The notes under the pieces were generated by a model, which saw nothing but the letters and a program-made list of their open reading frames with translations, was not told the DNA's origin and did no database searches. A DNA stretch of 64,000 bases from contig NZ_CP086106.1 in NCBI RefSeq assembly GCF_016765655.2, forward strand, positions 3,895,001 to 3,959,000. The letters run 5' to 3'. Position 1 is the first letter of the stretch, and each line of letters opens with the position of its first letter. Below, piece by piece: positions 50,777 through 59,823 of this stretch. The position numbers and the translations under genes are program-made. The DNA is from Skermanella mucosa. GTDB taxonomy: Bacteria > Pseudomonadota > Alphaproteobacteria > Azospirillales > Azospirillaceae.

Positions 50777-52659
50777 TCGAATTCATCGCGCAGAACATGG
50801 CGCCCATCATGTTCGTGGCGCTCGTGCTCTTCCTCCTGCTGGGCTATCCCGTGGCCTTCGCGCTCGCCGCGAACGGCCTGCTGTTCTTCATCATCGCGGT
50901 GGAACTGGCGCCTTTCTCCAATGGGGAAATCACGCTGTCCTGGCCGCTCCTCCAGGCCATGCCGGAACGCGTGTTCCAGACCATGGCCAACGAGACGCTC
51001 CTGGCGATCCCGTTCTTCACCTTCATGGGCCTCATCCTGGAACGCTCCGGGATGGCCGAGGATTTGCTGGACACGATCGGCCAGCTCTTCGGAACCATAC
51101 GCGGCGGCCTGGCTTTCGCGGTCGTCTTCGTGGGGGCCCTGCTGGCGGCTACCACGGGCGTCGTGGCGGCCTCGGTGATCTCCATGGGCCTGATCTCGCT
51201 GCCGATCATGATGCGCTACGGCTATGACAGCCGGCTGGCGACCGGCGTCATCGCGGCTTCGGGAACCCTGGCCCAGATCATCCCGCCGTCCCTGGTCCTG
51301 ATCGTGATGGCCGACCAGCTCGGCCGCTCGGTCGGCGACATGTACGAGGGGGCCTTCCTTCCGGGCCTGGTCCTCACGGGCCTCTATGTCGGCTACATCT
51401 TCCTCATCACGATGCTGAAGCCCCAGTCGGCTCCGGGACTGCCGCTGGACGCGATCGGCTACCATGAGCCCAACAGCTCGCGGGGAACCTGGCAGCTCGG
51501 CCTTCTCGCCGTGTTTTCCGGCCTGGTCGGCTACTATGTGATGGTCCAGACGGGCATCGCCGGCGGCGCCGACTTCGTCATCCTGCTGATCTCCGTCGCG
51601 GTCGTGGTGGCGCTGGCCTGCGCCGTGCTGAACCGGCTGTTCGGCGCGGAGCGGGTGCCGGCGACCGCCGCGGTGACGGCGGTGCTCGTCGCGGCCTGGT
51701 GGTACGCCGCCGGGACCGGCAATCTGGCATGGACCATCGCCGCCGAGATGGCGGTCGCGGCGGCAGGCTACGCGCTGCTGGTCGGCATCGTCGAGCGGAC
51801 GACGGGCCTGCGCCTGATGTCCAGGATCGCCGAGCAGGTCACCTTCGTCATGGTGCCGCCGCTTCTCCTGATCTTCCTCGTCCTCGGCACCATCTTCATC
51901 GGCCTGGCGACGCCGACCGAGGGCGGCGCCATGGGTGCGCTGGGCGCCGTCATCCTGGCGGGGATCAAGCGGATCCTGGACCGCAACCCGGACCGCCTCA
52001 ACCCCGCCATCATCCGGCAGGCCACGGAGTCCACCGCCAAGCTGTCGGCTTTCGTGCTGTTCATCCTGCTCGGCGCCCGCGTGTTCTCGCTCACCTTCTA
52101 CGGGGTGAACGGCCATGTCTGGGTCGAGCATCTGCTGACGTCGCTGCCGGGAGGCCAGACCGGCTTCCTGATCGTGGTCAACGTCATGGTGTTCCTGCTG
52201 GCTTTCTTCCTGGACTTCTTCGAACTGGCGTTCATCGTCATCCCGCTGCTGGCGCCGGCCGCCGACAAGCTGGGGATCGACCTGATCTGGTTCGGCGTGA
52301 TCCTGGGCGTCAACATGCAGACCAGCTTCATGCACCCGCCCTTCGGGTTCGCCCTCTTCTATCTCCGGTCCGTGGCGCCCAAGGTGTCCTACATCGACCG
52401 GGTCACCAAGAAGCGGATGGAGCCGATCGCGACCAGCCAGATCTACTGGGGCGCCGTGCCCTTCGTGATCATCCAGTGCATCATGGTCGGGATATTGATC
52501 CTGTTCCCGGACCTGGTGATGCACTACAAGGCGTCGGAGACGCGGCTGGACCCGACGGAAGTGCAGCGCCAGTTCGACAACCTCCAACTCCCCGGCACGG
52601 GCGACGGCGACATGCCCGGCCTGCCGCCCTTCGACCTGGAACCGCCCAAGATCGAGTAA
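50773..52659 (+). CDS. dctM: TRAP transporter large permease DctM, long form (system 2)
   Basis: The protein has 628 residues, about 200 more than the DctM of system 1. The core has ETLLAIPFFTFMGLILERSGMAEDLLDTIG, TTGVVAASVISMGLISLPIM and AQIIPPSLVLIVMADQLGRSVGDMYEGAFLPG, and later GLATPTEGGAMGALGAV and FFLDFFELAFIVIPLLAPAADKLG. Extra helices and loops lie in the middle (residues 235-370). Long DctM forms go with TakP-type binding proteins, which fits the neighbour at 48976. The C-terminus is Pro- and Asp-rich. Confidence 0.94.
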   Translation: MIEFIAQNMAPIMFVALVLFLLLGYPVAFALAANGLLFFIIAVELAPFSNGEITLSWPLLQAMPERVFQTMANETLLAIPFFTFMGLILERSGMAEDLLDTIGQLFGTIRGGLAFAVVFVGALLAATTGVVAASVISMGLISLPIMMRYGYDSRLATGVIAASGTLAQIIPPSLVLIVMADQLGRSVGDMYEGAFLPGLVLTGLYVGYIFLITMLKPQSAPGLPLDAIGYHEPNSSRGTWQLGLLAVFSGLVGYYVMVQTGIAGGADFVILLISVAVVVALACAVLNRLFGAERVPATAAVTAVLVAAWWYAAGTGNLAWTIAAEMAVAAAGYALLVGIVERTTGLRLMSRIAEQVTFVMVPPLLLIFLVLGTIFIGLATPTEGGAMGALGAVILAGIKRILDRNPDRLNPAIIRQATESTAKLSAFVLFILLGARVFSLTFYGVNGHVWVEHLLTSLPGGQTGFLIVVNVMVFLLAFFLDFFELAFIVIPLLAPAADKLGIDLIWFGVILGVNMQTSFMHPPFGFALFYLRSVAPKVSYIDRVTKKRMEPIATSQIYWGAVPFVIIQCIMVGILILFPDLVMHYKASETRLDPTEVQRQFDNLQLPGTGDGDMPGLPPFDLEPPKIE

Positions 52660-52724
52660 AGGGGCGACAAGGCGATAAAGTATCGGCCGGGTGATCACTT
52701 CGGAGCAGCGCTGTTCATCAAGGT

Positions 52725-54056
52725 ATGGGAAAAGCACCGAACCAGATCGACGGTCTTCCACCGGTGTCGTCCGGCGGCTCCTTTCGCGAGGGTCCGGCGA
52801 CGGCCCGGTGGCTTATCGTCGCCGACGACCTGACGGGTGCCGCGGACTGCGCGATCGGCTTCGCCAGGCGGGGCTTGGCGGCGGCCGTCGGCTGGGGCGG
52901 CACGGAGGAGAGGATCGGAGAGTTTCCCGTTTTCTCGTACGACACCAACAGCCGCGGCCTGCCCGCGGCCGAGGCTGCGGCGGTCCATCGCGCAGCCCTC
53001 GCCCGCTTCCTCGACGGGGACAGCATCCTCTTCAAGAAGATCGATTCCACGCTTCGCGGCCAGCCCGCCGCCGAGATCGCCGCGGCGATGGAAGCCGTGC
53101 GCGGCTTCGGGGGTTCGGCCTTCGGGATCTTCGCGCCGGCCTTCCCCGCGACCGGCAGGACCACCGAGGACGGCCGTGTCCGTGTCGGCGGCAAGCCGCT
53201 TGAAGAGGCCGAGGTTTGGCGGCGCGACCACAGCTACCCCAACGCCGATCTGGTGGAGATCCTGGCGACGGCGGGAGTGACGGGCGAGAGGGTTCCGCTC
53301 TCCATGGTCTGGAACGGTGTGGACATGCTCCGAGCGGCCTTCGCCGATCTGGCCGCCCGGGGAGACGTGGTCGCCGTCTGCGACGCCACGACCCGGGAGG
53401 ACCTGGACCGCATCGCCGAAGCGGGCCTGCGGACGGGTGCTCCGGTCTTCTTCATCGGGAGCGCTGGGCTTGCCCAGGCGCTGGCCGCCGCGGCTCCCGG
53501 GGAACGGTCCGATCCGGTAACCCTGGCCGCGGCCGAAGGCGGAGCGCTGGTGGTGGTCGGCTCGCTGGCCGGCGCGTCGCGGGCGGCGGCGCGCAGCCTT
53601 GCGGAACTCCCGGGCGTGCGGTACGTCCCGGCCGATCCCGCCGTCCTGCTGGACGCGGGTGCAGCCGGCGACCGCTCCGCCCTCGGACGGGCGGTGATGG
53701 ACGGCCTCGACGCCGGCGAGGATGTCCTGGTCGAAATCCTCATGGGCGGAGAGCCGGACCTGCGCATCGGCCCCGGGCTGGTCTCCGGGCTTGCGGACGC
53801 ATTGCATCCGGCCGCGTCCCATATGGGCGCCTTCGCCGCGACTGGAGGCGAGACGGCCGCGGCGCTCCTCTCGCGGTTCGGGGTGAGCGGCATCAGGCTG
53901 GCCGACGAAATCGAACCCGGGGTTTCCCTGGGATTGACGCTTGGCGACGTGGCGGTTCCGGTCGTCACCAAGGCAGGCGCGTTCGGCGACCAGGGCAGCC
54001 TGGTGCGGATCGTGCGGCGTCTGCGTTCCATAAGACAAAAGGGAGAACTGCCATGA
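52725..54056 (+). CDS. Four-carbon acid sugar kinase (DUF1537 family)
   Basis: The protein has 443 residues. The N-terminal domain opens LIVADDLTGAADCAIGFARRGLAAAV and carries FSYDTNSRGLPAAEAAA, KKIDSTLRGQPAAEIAA and APAFPATGRTT. The C-terminal nucleotide-binding part shows SLAGASRAAAR and ATGGETAAALLSRFGVSG. DUF1537 proteins phosphorylate threonate, erythronate and related acid sugars. The next gene (pdxA2 type) overlaps it by 4 bp, exactly the pairing of the D-threonate pathway: kinase, then 4-phosphate dehydrogenase with loss of CO2 to DHAP. Stereochemistry of the substrate cannot be told. Confidence 0.92.
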   Translation: MGKAPNQIDGLPPVSSGGSFREGPATARWLIVADDLTGAADCAIGFARRGLAAAVGWGGTEERIGEFPVFSYDTNSRGLPAAEAAAVHRAALARFLDGDSILFKKIDSTLRGQPAAEIAAAMEAVRGFGGSAFGIFAPAFPATGRTTEDGRVRVGGKPLEEAEVWRRDHSYPNADLVEILATAGVTGERVPLSMVWNGVDMLRAAFADLAARGDVVAVCDATTREDLDRIAEAGLRTGAPVFFIGSAGLAQALAAAAPGERSDPVTLAAAEGGALVVVGSLAGASRAAARSLAELPGVRYVPADPAVLLDAGAAGDRSALGRAVMDGLDAGEDVLVEILMGGEPDLRIGPGLVSGLADALHPAASHMGAFAATGGETAAALLSRFGVSGIRLADEIEPGVSLGLTLGDVAVPVVTKAGAFGDQGSLVRIVRRLRSIRQKGELP

Positions 54057-55054
54057 ACCGTCCGACCATAGCGATCACCATGGGCGACGCCTCGGGCATC
54101 GGCCCGGAAGTGATCATGAAGGCGCTGTCCCAGCCCGCCGTGCAGGAGATGTGCAATCCGCTGGTCGTCGGCGACGCGGAGCGCCTTCGGACGGCTGGCC
54201 GGATCGTCGGCTCCCCCCTGCGGGTCGAGAGCCTGGACGACGCGGCGAAGGTCCGCTTCGAGCCCGGTACCGTGAATTGCGTGGACCTGAAGCTGATCCC
54301 CAAGGACCATCCGTTCGGGCAGGTCTCGGCGATCTCCGGCGAGGGTTCGTTCCGCTACATCGAGCGCGCGGTGCGGATCGTCGAGGCCGGCGAGGCCGAC
54401 GCGATCTGCACGGCACCGCTCAGCAAGGAGGCGCTCCACGCCGCCGGGCACAAGTATCCGGGCCATACCGAGTTGCTGGCGATGCTGACCGGCACGCCCG
54501 AGGTCTCCATGATGCTGGTCTCGCCCAAGCTCCGCGTCATCCACGTGACGACGCATATGGGCCTGATCGACGCGGTCGAGCGCATCGAGCCCGGCCTGGT
54601 GGAACGCACGATCGCACGCGGCCACGACACCCTGGTCAAGGCCGGGATCGCCTCGCCGAAGATCGGCGTCTGCGCGATCAACCCCCATGCCGGCGAGAAC
54701 GGGCTGTTCGGCCGCGGCGAGGAGGCGGCCAAGATCACGCCGGCGGTCGAGGCCTGCAAGGCGAAGGGATGGGACGTCACGGGGCCGCTGCCGGCGGACA
54801 CGCTGTTCTTCCTCGCCGGGCGCGGCGACTACGACATGGTCGTGGCGATGTACCACGACCAGGGCCACGGCCCGATCAAGGTGCTCGGCCTGGAAGCGGG
54901 CGTGAACATCACGGTCGGCCTGCCGGTGATCCGTACGTCGGTGGACCATGGTACCGCGTTCGACATCGCCGGCAAGGGGATCGCCGACGAGCGCAGCCTG
55001 ATCGAGGCGCTGCGGCAGGCGGCCGACTTGGCGCCCAAGCGGGTCGCCGCCTGA
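54053..55054 (+). CDS. pdxA2: PdxA2-type 4-phospho-acid-sugar dehydrogenase
   Basis: The protein has 333 residues from the ATG at 54053, overlapping the kinase stop, with GGGAG 7 nt upstream. PdxA family marks are TMGDASGIGPEVIMKAL at the N-terminus, GHTELLAMLTG, INPHAGENGLFGRGE and VAMYHDQGHGPIKVLG, which hold the metal-binding His residues. Fused operon position with a DUF1537 kinase points to PdxA2, which oxidises and decarboxylates threonate-4-phosphate or erythronate-4-phosphate, rather than to vitamin B6 synthesis. Confidence 0.92.
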   Translation: MNRPTIAITMGDASGIGPEVIMKALSQPAVQEMCNPLVVGDAERLRTAGRIVGSPLRVESLDDAAKVRFEPGTVNCVDLKLIPKDHPFGQVSAISGEGSFRYIERAVRIVEAGEADAICTAPLSKEALHAAGHKYPGHTELLAMLTGTPEVSMMLVSPKLRVIHVTTHMGLIDAVERIEPGLVERTIARGHDTLVKAGIASPKIGVCAINPHAGENGLFGRGEEAAKITPAVEACKAKGWDVTGPLPADTLFFLAGRGDYDMVVAMYHDQGHGPIKVLGLEAGVNITVGLPVIRTSVDHGTAFDIAGKGIADERSLIEALRQAADLAPKRVAA

Positions 55055-55083
55055 GGCCGGGAGGATTGCCCGACCAGCCCGGC

Positions 55084-55323
55084 TCAGCCGGGCTCATCCC
55101 CCGCCAGGGGCGGGGCATTGGGCGCCTTGTCCAGCACGGCCAGGAAATCTGCCCGCCTTCCCTGCGCGGCCTCGTTGCGCAGATAGTCCAGAGTCATCAC
55201 GCTGGCCATCTTCTCGGCGGCGGCGCTGGCGATGAACTGATTGACCGACACGCCGTCGCGGGCAGCCAGTTCCTTGATCGCGCGGTGCACGGACTCCGGC
55301 AGGCGGATGGTCAGGGCGGTCAT
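55084..55323 (-). CDS. Ribbon-helix-helix antitoxin
   Basis: The protein has 79 residues. The N-terminal ribbon-helix-helix is clear: MTALTIRLPESVHRAIKELAARDGVSVNQFIASAAAEKMA. The C-terminus (FLAVLDKAPNAPPLAGDEPG) would bind the toxin. Its start overlaps the stop of the PIN-type toxin remnant by 4 bp, the usual coupling with toxin first here. Because the toxin has lost its N-terminus, the antitoxin is probably a relic. Confidence 0.8.
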   Translation of the reverse strand: MTALTIRLPESVHRAIKELAARDGVSVNQFIASAAAEKMASVMTLDYLRNEAAQGRRADFLAVLDKAPNAPPLAGDEPG

Positions 55324-55598
55324 GGGAGCGTCTCCTGATGGTGAAGGAAGGCGCCGGGCGAGATGGCCTCCACGCCCAGTTCGCTGCAACGCCGGAAGTC
55401 GTGAGTGACGATGAAACGGCTGCCGGAGGTTACCGCGCATTCGACCCCCATGTCGTCGTCGAAATCGCGCAGGAAGGGCCGCCAGAGATAATAGACATCC
55501 TGAAGGTGGGACAGCGACGCCAGATAGCGCAAAAAATCCCAGCATGTGTCCGACACCGACCGAGCGGTCACAAACTCCGCAAGAAGCCTGTCCGTCAA
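55320..55598 (-). pseudogene. PIN-domain toxin, N-terminally truncated by frameshift
   Basis: The frame of 92 residues has the central and C-terminal parts of a PIN_3 toxin: RLLAEFVTARSV, YYLWRPFLRDFDDDMGVECAVTSGSRFIVTHDFRRC and ISPGAFL. The first 40 or so residues of the family, with the first catalytic Asp (VxDTN), are absent. Related coding signal lies just upstream in another frame ([20 protein letters not shown]), so a frameshift or deletion removed the start. The region collides with the end of the cupin gene at 55656. The toxin is probably inactive. Confidence 0.65.
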
Positions 55599-55655
55599 AG
55601 GAAGTGAGAACGGACTCGAGTCTCTGGCGTGCCGTCGTCGATGGCAGCCCGGCCC

Positions 55656-56168
55656 TTATTGCCGCTTCCAAAGGTCGCACAGCGGCCCGTTCCGGCCGGT
55701 CACGGGGTCAGTATCGGGGAAGCCCAGCCCGGCCATCTTCTCCGCCTCCGCGTCGGTCGGCGCCTCCCGGCTGATGTCCCACTCCTGGCCGGGCGGATAG
55801 GCGCCGACCACCAGGAAGTCAGGGCTGGCGTCCAGCCGGCAATGGCCGGTGCCCGCGGGGAGGACGGCCACGTCGCCGGCCGTCACCGCGACCTCCTGCC
55901 CGTCCGGGCCGCCGAGCATCAGCCTCGCCGAGCCGGCGGCGAACCCGAGCACCTCGTGCGCCGCGGGATGATAGTGGTGATAGGGAAAGACGCCGTTCCG
56001 CCACTGCGCCGGCCAGCCGTTGCGCCCGAACAGCGCCTCGAAGCCGGATGCCGTTTCCTCGGCGGATTTGCCTGTGATCACGCCCCGATAGAGCAGCACG
56101 GGAAGGACCGGGTTGTTAGGCACCCAGTCGTTCCGGGTGAGCAGCAGGGTTTCAGGTTGTACGGGCAT
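55656..56168 (-). CDS. YjlB-like cupin protein
   Basis: The protein has 170 residues from the ATG at 56168 ([20 protein letters not shown]); the open frame reaches 56276 but that part is less credible. A cupin core is seen: [69 protein letters not shown], with three His and a Glu for metal. YjlB of Bacillus subtilis has the same pattern; its function is unknown. It is divergent from the UxaA-type gene across 176 bp. Confidence 0.82.
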   Translation of the reverse strand: MPVQPETLLLTRNDWVPNNPVLPVLLYRGVITGKSAEETASGFEALFGRNGWPAQWRNGVFPYHHYHPAAHEVLGFAAGSARLMLGGPDGQEVAVTAGDVAVLPAGTGHCRLDASPDFLVVGAYPPGQEWDISREAPTDAEAEKMAGLGFPDTDPVTGRNGPLCDLWKRQ

Positions 56169-56344
56169 GACTTCCGTCCCCTCGAAGTTCGTTGCGCCAG
56201 ATTTTGATAACACCGTCGCGCCGGTTTCGGTCACCGGTGCTGGACGGAAAGATTGATTTTTGGATGCAAAGTCCATATTTTACCGGCACACCAGATTTCA
56301 AACGGGGCGCACGGCCCCGCGCACAGTCAGAGGAAGCGCCCGCG

Positions 56345-57874
56345 ATGGTCCAGGTTTCTCCCGTCATCCATTTGAATCCGCTCGACAATGTCGCGGTCGC
56401 ACGGGTGAAGCTCACGCCCGGGACCGTGCTCGACGGGTTCGGGGTCACGGTCACGGACGCGGTGCCGCAGGGGCACAAAGTGGCCGTGACGGGCATCGCC
56501 GAGGGTGAGCCGGTGCGCAAATACGGCCAGATCATCGGCGTCGCCAGCGCCGCGATCCCGCCGGGTCAGCATGTCCATACCCAGAACCTGGAGATGCGAG
56601 ACGTCGAGCAGCACCATGATTTCGGCGTGGACGCACGGGAACCCGATTACATCCCCGAGGACCGGCGGGCGCGCTTCATGGGTTACCGGCGGGCGACCGG
56701 CAAGGTCGGGACGCGGAACTACATCGCGGTCATCTCCTCGGTGAACTGCTCGGCTACGGTGTCGAAGGCCGTGGCGGACCACTTCAACCGGATGGGCGGG
56801 CTGGAAGGTCGCCGCAACATCGACGGCGTCGTGGCCCTGACCCACGGCGGCGGCTGCGCGATGAACACCCAGGCGGAAGGGTACAGGTACCTGACCCGCA
56901 CCATCTGGGGATACGCGACCCACGCGAATTTCGGCGGCGTGGTCATGATCGGCCTTGGCTGCGAGACCAACCAGATCTCGCTGATCAAGGAAATGTACGG
57001 CATGACGGAATCGCCGAACTTCCAGACGATGAACATCCAGGGGGTCGGCGGCACCCGCAAGACCATCGCCAACGCGATCGACGTGATCGGCGGCATGCTG
57101 GACGAGGTCGATTCCGCGCGCCGCACCTCCGAGCCGGTGTCGGAGCTCACGCTCGCGCTGGAATGCGGCGGCTCCGACGGCTATTCCGGGATCTCCGCCA
57201 ACCCTGCCCTGGGGCACGCGTCCGACCTGCTGATCCGGCACGGCGGCACGACGATCCTCAGCGAGACGCCGGAGATCTACGGGGCCGAGCATCTGCTGAC
57301 CCGCCGCGCCGCGTCGCCGGAGGTGGCCCGCAAGCTGCTGGAGCGGATCGAGTGGTGGCGCGACTACGCCGAGCGCAACAAGGCCGAACTGAACAACAAC
57401 CCGTCCTACGGCAACAAGGCCGGCGGTCTAACCACGATCCTGGAGAAGTCGCTGGGCGCGGTCGCCAAGGGCGGCGGCTCGCGGCTCAACGCGGTGTACG
57501 AATATGCCGAGCCGGTCAAGGAGAAGGGATTCGTCTTCATGGACTCGCCGGGCTACGACCCGGTCGCCGTGACCGGCCAGGTCGCCAGCGGCGCCAACAT
57601 GATCTGCTTCACCACCGGCCGGGGCTCCACGTCGGGCTTCAAGCCGACGCCGTCGATCAAGCTGGCCACCAACAACACCATGTACGAGCACATGGCCGAG
57701 GACATGGACATCAACTGCGGCGGGATCGTCACCGGCGACGAGACCATCGAGCAGTCCGGTCAGAGGATCTTCGACAAGATCGTCGCCGTCGCGTCGGGCG
57801 AGCGGACCAAGAGCGAGGAGTACGACTATGGCAACAACGAGTTCGTGCCGTGGCAGGTCGGCGCGGTAATGTAA
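56345..57874 (+). CDS. UxaA-family altronate/galactarate-type dehydratase
   Basis: The protein has 509 residues from the ATG at 56345, with AGAGGAAG upstream. The small N-terminal SAF-like domain (NPLDNVAVARVKLTPGTVLDGFGVTV) covers residues 10-100. The large domain has GYRRATGKVGTRNYIAVISSVNCSATVSKAVADHF, THGGGCAMN, MIGLGCETNQIS and ECGGSDGYSGISANPALG, with cysteines that bind the metal. UxaA and GarD dehydrate sugar acids. In the divergent region, TGGATGCAAAGTCCA (56261-56275) is a partial dyad that could be an operator. Which sugar acid it uses is unknown. Confidence 0.92.
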   Translation: MVQVSPVIHLNPLDNVAVARVKLTPGTVLDGFGVTVTDAVPQGHKVAVTGIAEGEPVRKYGQIIGVASAAIPPGQHVHTQNLEMRDVEQHHDFGVDAREPDYIPEDRRARFMGYRRATGKVGTRNYIAVISSVNCSATVSKAVADHFNRMGGLEGRRNIDGVVALTHGGGCAMNTQAEGYRYLTRTIWGYATHANFGGVVMIGLGCETNQISLIKEMYGMTESPNFQTMNIQGVGGTRKTIANAIDVIGGMLDEVDSARRTSEPVSELTLALECGGSDGYSGISANPALGHASDLLIRHGGTTILSETPEIYGAEHLLTRRAASPEVARKLLERIEWWRDYAERNKAELNNNPSYGNKAGGLTTILEKSLGAVAKGGGSRLNAVYEYAEPVKEKGFVFMDSPGYDPVAVTGQVASGANMICFTTGRGSTSGFKPTPSIKLATNNTMYEHMAEDMDINCGGIVTGDETIEQSGQRIFDKIVAVASGERTKSEEYDYGNNEFVPWQVGAVM

Positions 57875-57893
57875 GACTAATGGTTGGAGCCGC

Positions 57894-59576
57894 TTACCAC
57901 GGCTCCAGGTCGAGGACCGATTGGATCACCGTCCGGCCGGCCTTGTCGGCGACGGGGATCGGGCGTCCCCGGTTGTCGCAGGCGGTGACGCCGATCCGGG
58001 CATTCGCCCTGTCCACCAGGACCTGGCAGAAGTTGTCCTCCTGCGTGAACCCCCAGGCTTGATAGTCCATGGTCATCCCCGGCGCGATCGTGAACGTGTC
58101 CGACTGTGCGGGTGCGCTGGAGTCATGCACGTAGTCGGACGGTGACCCGTCGGCGAAGGGAAATGGCCAGTAGAAGGCCGACGACGTTATCGCGAAAGCC
58201 TTGATCCCGCCCGCCGTTCCCGGGCCGGCGAAGGACAGGGCGGCGACGTTGGCGCAATGGATGTCACCCGACAGGAAGACCACGTTCTGGACGCCGTCAT
58301 CGACGATGCATCGGAGGATCGCGGCCCGGGTCGCCGGGAAAGCCGGCCAGGAATCGCTCCGGTCCAGGCTGGGGATGCCGGCACCGGTCCGCTCCGAGAT
58401 ATTGTTGGGCACGAAGACGCTGGGAGTGACGATGAACTTGGGAACGTTGCCCAACCTGGCCTGGCAATCCTTCATCCAGGCGAGCAGCCGGCTGAGCTGG
58501 GTCTCCTCGCCGGGCGCCAGGGCGGGGCGGCCGAGAAGATGGTTGTCGTCGATCGCGTTCGGCCTGTCATCCTTGTACCGCTGGGTCCGGGTATCGAGGG
58601 TGAAGAAGGGAAAGCCTGCGCAGTCGAACTTATAGTAGAGCAGCCGGTCCCATGTGCGCGGACCATGGCTCCACTGGTAGCTCATGTAGGCGCCGACGGC
58701 GAGGTTGAACAGGACGCGCTTGCGCCGGTCGCGGATACGATCCTGTGCCCAATTGTCCTCGATCTCGTGGTCGTCCAGGATCATGTAGGTCGGCATCGTG
58801 CGCAGCAGCCGGCGCATGTTCGGAGAGCCGAACGCGGTGGCGTACCGATCCTGGAACTCGACGTAATCGTCCGCCCGGCCGACCGGGACGACACGGTTGA
58901 ACATGTCGGCGTAGATCTGGTCCCCGGTCATGAGCGTGAACATGGGGGCGTCGGCACCGGCCTTGGCCAGGTCCGCCATCGGGCCAAAGATCCGATCCGA
59001 TCTCTTCACGCCCCACAGCAGGCCGGGATAACGGCAGGAGCCCATCAGGAAGTTCAGCGTGTCCGCGGACCCGGCGGGAAAGGTCCGGAACCGCGCTTCG
59101 GCGCTCTCTTCCGGCAGGTTGAGCAGATCGGGTATCCAGACCTCTGCCGGCGGCAACCGCCGGGCGACCTCCCTGTCCGCGACCATTTCGTCATCCGGAA
59201 ACGCATCGTCCAGGACGAGCGTCCCGAAGCGGACCTGGTAGAGGGTATCGGCCTTCAGGGGCAAGGGGGACTGGCCCGGCGCCGGGGTCCGGGACCCATC
59301 GTCGGCATATGTGTATTGGGTGATGCAGAGTTCGCGGCCCAGGAAGAATGTGCCGGTCCGGTCGAATTCGCGATGAAGCCTGAAGTAGAAGGCCTGCGCG
59401 GATTCCGGCGCCTTTCCGCCCTCGGAAATGACGGCGCCGACTCCGATCGTCCGTCCCGATGAGCTCAGGTCGGCGCCCCGGTCCACCGGATCGGCCCCCC
59501 GCATCCAAAGCCGGCAGGCGTCCTCGGTCGTATGCCCGACGATCGGACCCAGATCCGGCGGTCTCAATCCTGCCAT
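57894..59576 (-). CDS. PhoD-like phosphatase/phosphodiesterase, no signal peptide
   Basis: The protein has 560 residues from the ATG at 59576; a GTG five codons upstream is an alternative. The metallophosphatase core has FLMGSCRYPG, TLMTGDQIYADMFN, ILDDHEIEDNWAQDR and VVFLSGDIHCANVAALSF, the metal-binding motifs of the PhoD group. Unlike most PhoD enzymes there is no twin-arginine signal, so it would act in the cytoplasm. It converges on the UxaA gene with 19 bp between. Substrate unknown; phosphodiesters or phosphorylated intermediates are possible. Confidence 0.87.
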   Translation of the reverse strand: MAGLRPPDLGPIVGHTTEDACRLWMRGADPVDRGADLSSSGRTIGVGAVISEGGKAPESAQAFYFRLHREFDRTGTFFLGRELCITQYTYADDGSRTPAPGQSPLPLKADTLYQVRFGTLVLDDAFPDDEMVADREVARRLPPAEVWIPDLLNLPEESAEARFRTFPAGSADTLNFLMGSCRYPGLLWGVKRSDRIFGPMADLAKAGADAPMFTLMTGDQIYADMFNRVVPVGRADDYVEFQDRYATAFGSPNMRRLLRTMPTYMILDDHEIEDNWAQDRIRDRRKRVLFNLAVGAYMSYQWSHGPRTWDRLLYYKFDCAGFPFFTLDTRTQRYKDDRPNAIDDNHLLGRPALAPGEETQLSRLLAWMKDCQARLGNVPKFIVTPSVFVPNNISERTGAGIPSLDRSDSWPAFPATRAAILRCIVDDGVQNVVFLSGDIHCANVAALSFAGPGTAGGIKAFAITSSAFYWPFPFADGSPSDYVHDSSAPAQSDTFTIAPGMTMDYQAWGFTQEDNFCQVLVDRANARIGVTACDNRGRPIPVADKAGRTVIQSVLDLEPW

Positions 59577-59823
59577 TCGAAGCCCCGTCACATGATTTCC
59601 ATCAACGGCTTGCTGCCTCGATACCGCAGGCAGGAACCGGATGATGCCTCAGGAACGATACCGGCGAAACCTTCTCTCCCGGCCAGCGAGCACAGCCCGG
59701 AAGGACGGTGCCATACTCGACCTAATCGGTTTCGACAGCCTCTCGGGTGATCCGTACCATTGCAGGCCATCGATGCGCGAGACCGGCCCGGCGCGACATC
59801 TCGGCCCAAGCCGGTCTCGCCGC

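Noticed and set aside
50482-52761. 759-residue minus-strand frame opposite DctM
   Set aside because: It is antisense to a clear TRAP permease, has extreme His/Gln/Asp/Arg composition and no motif.
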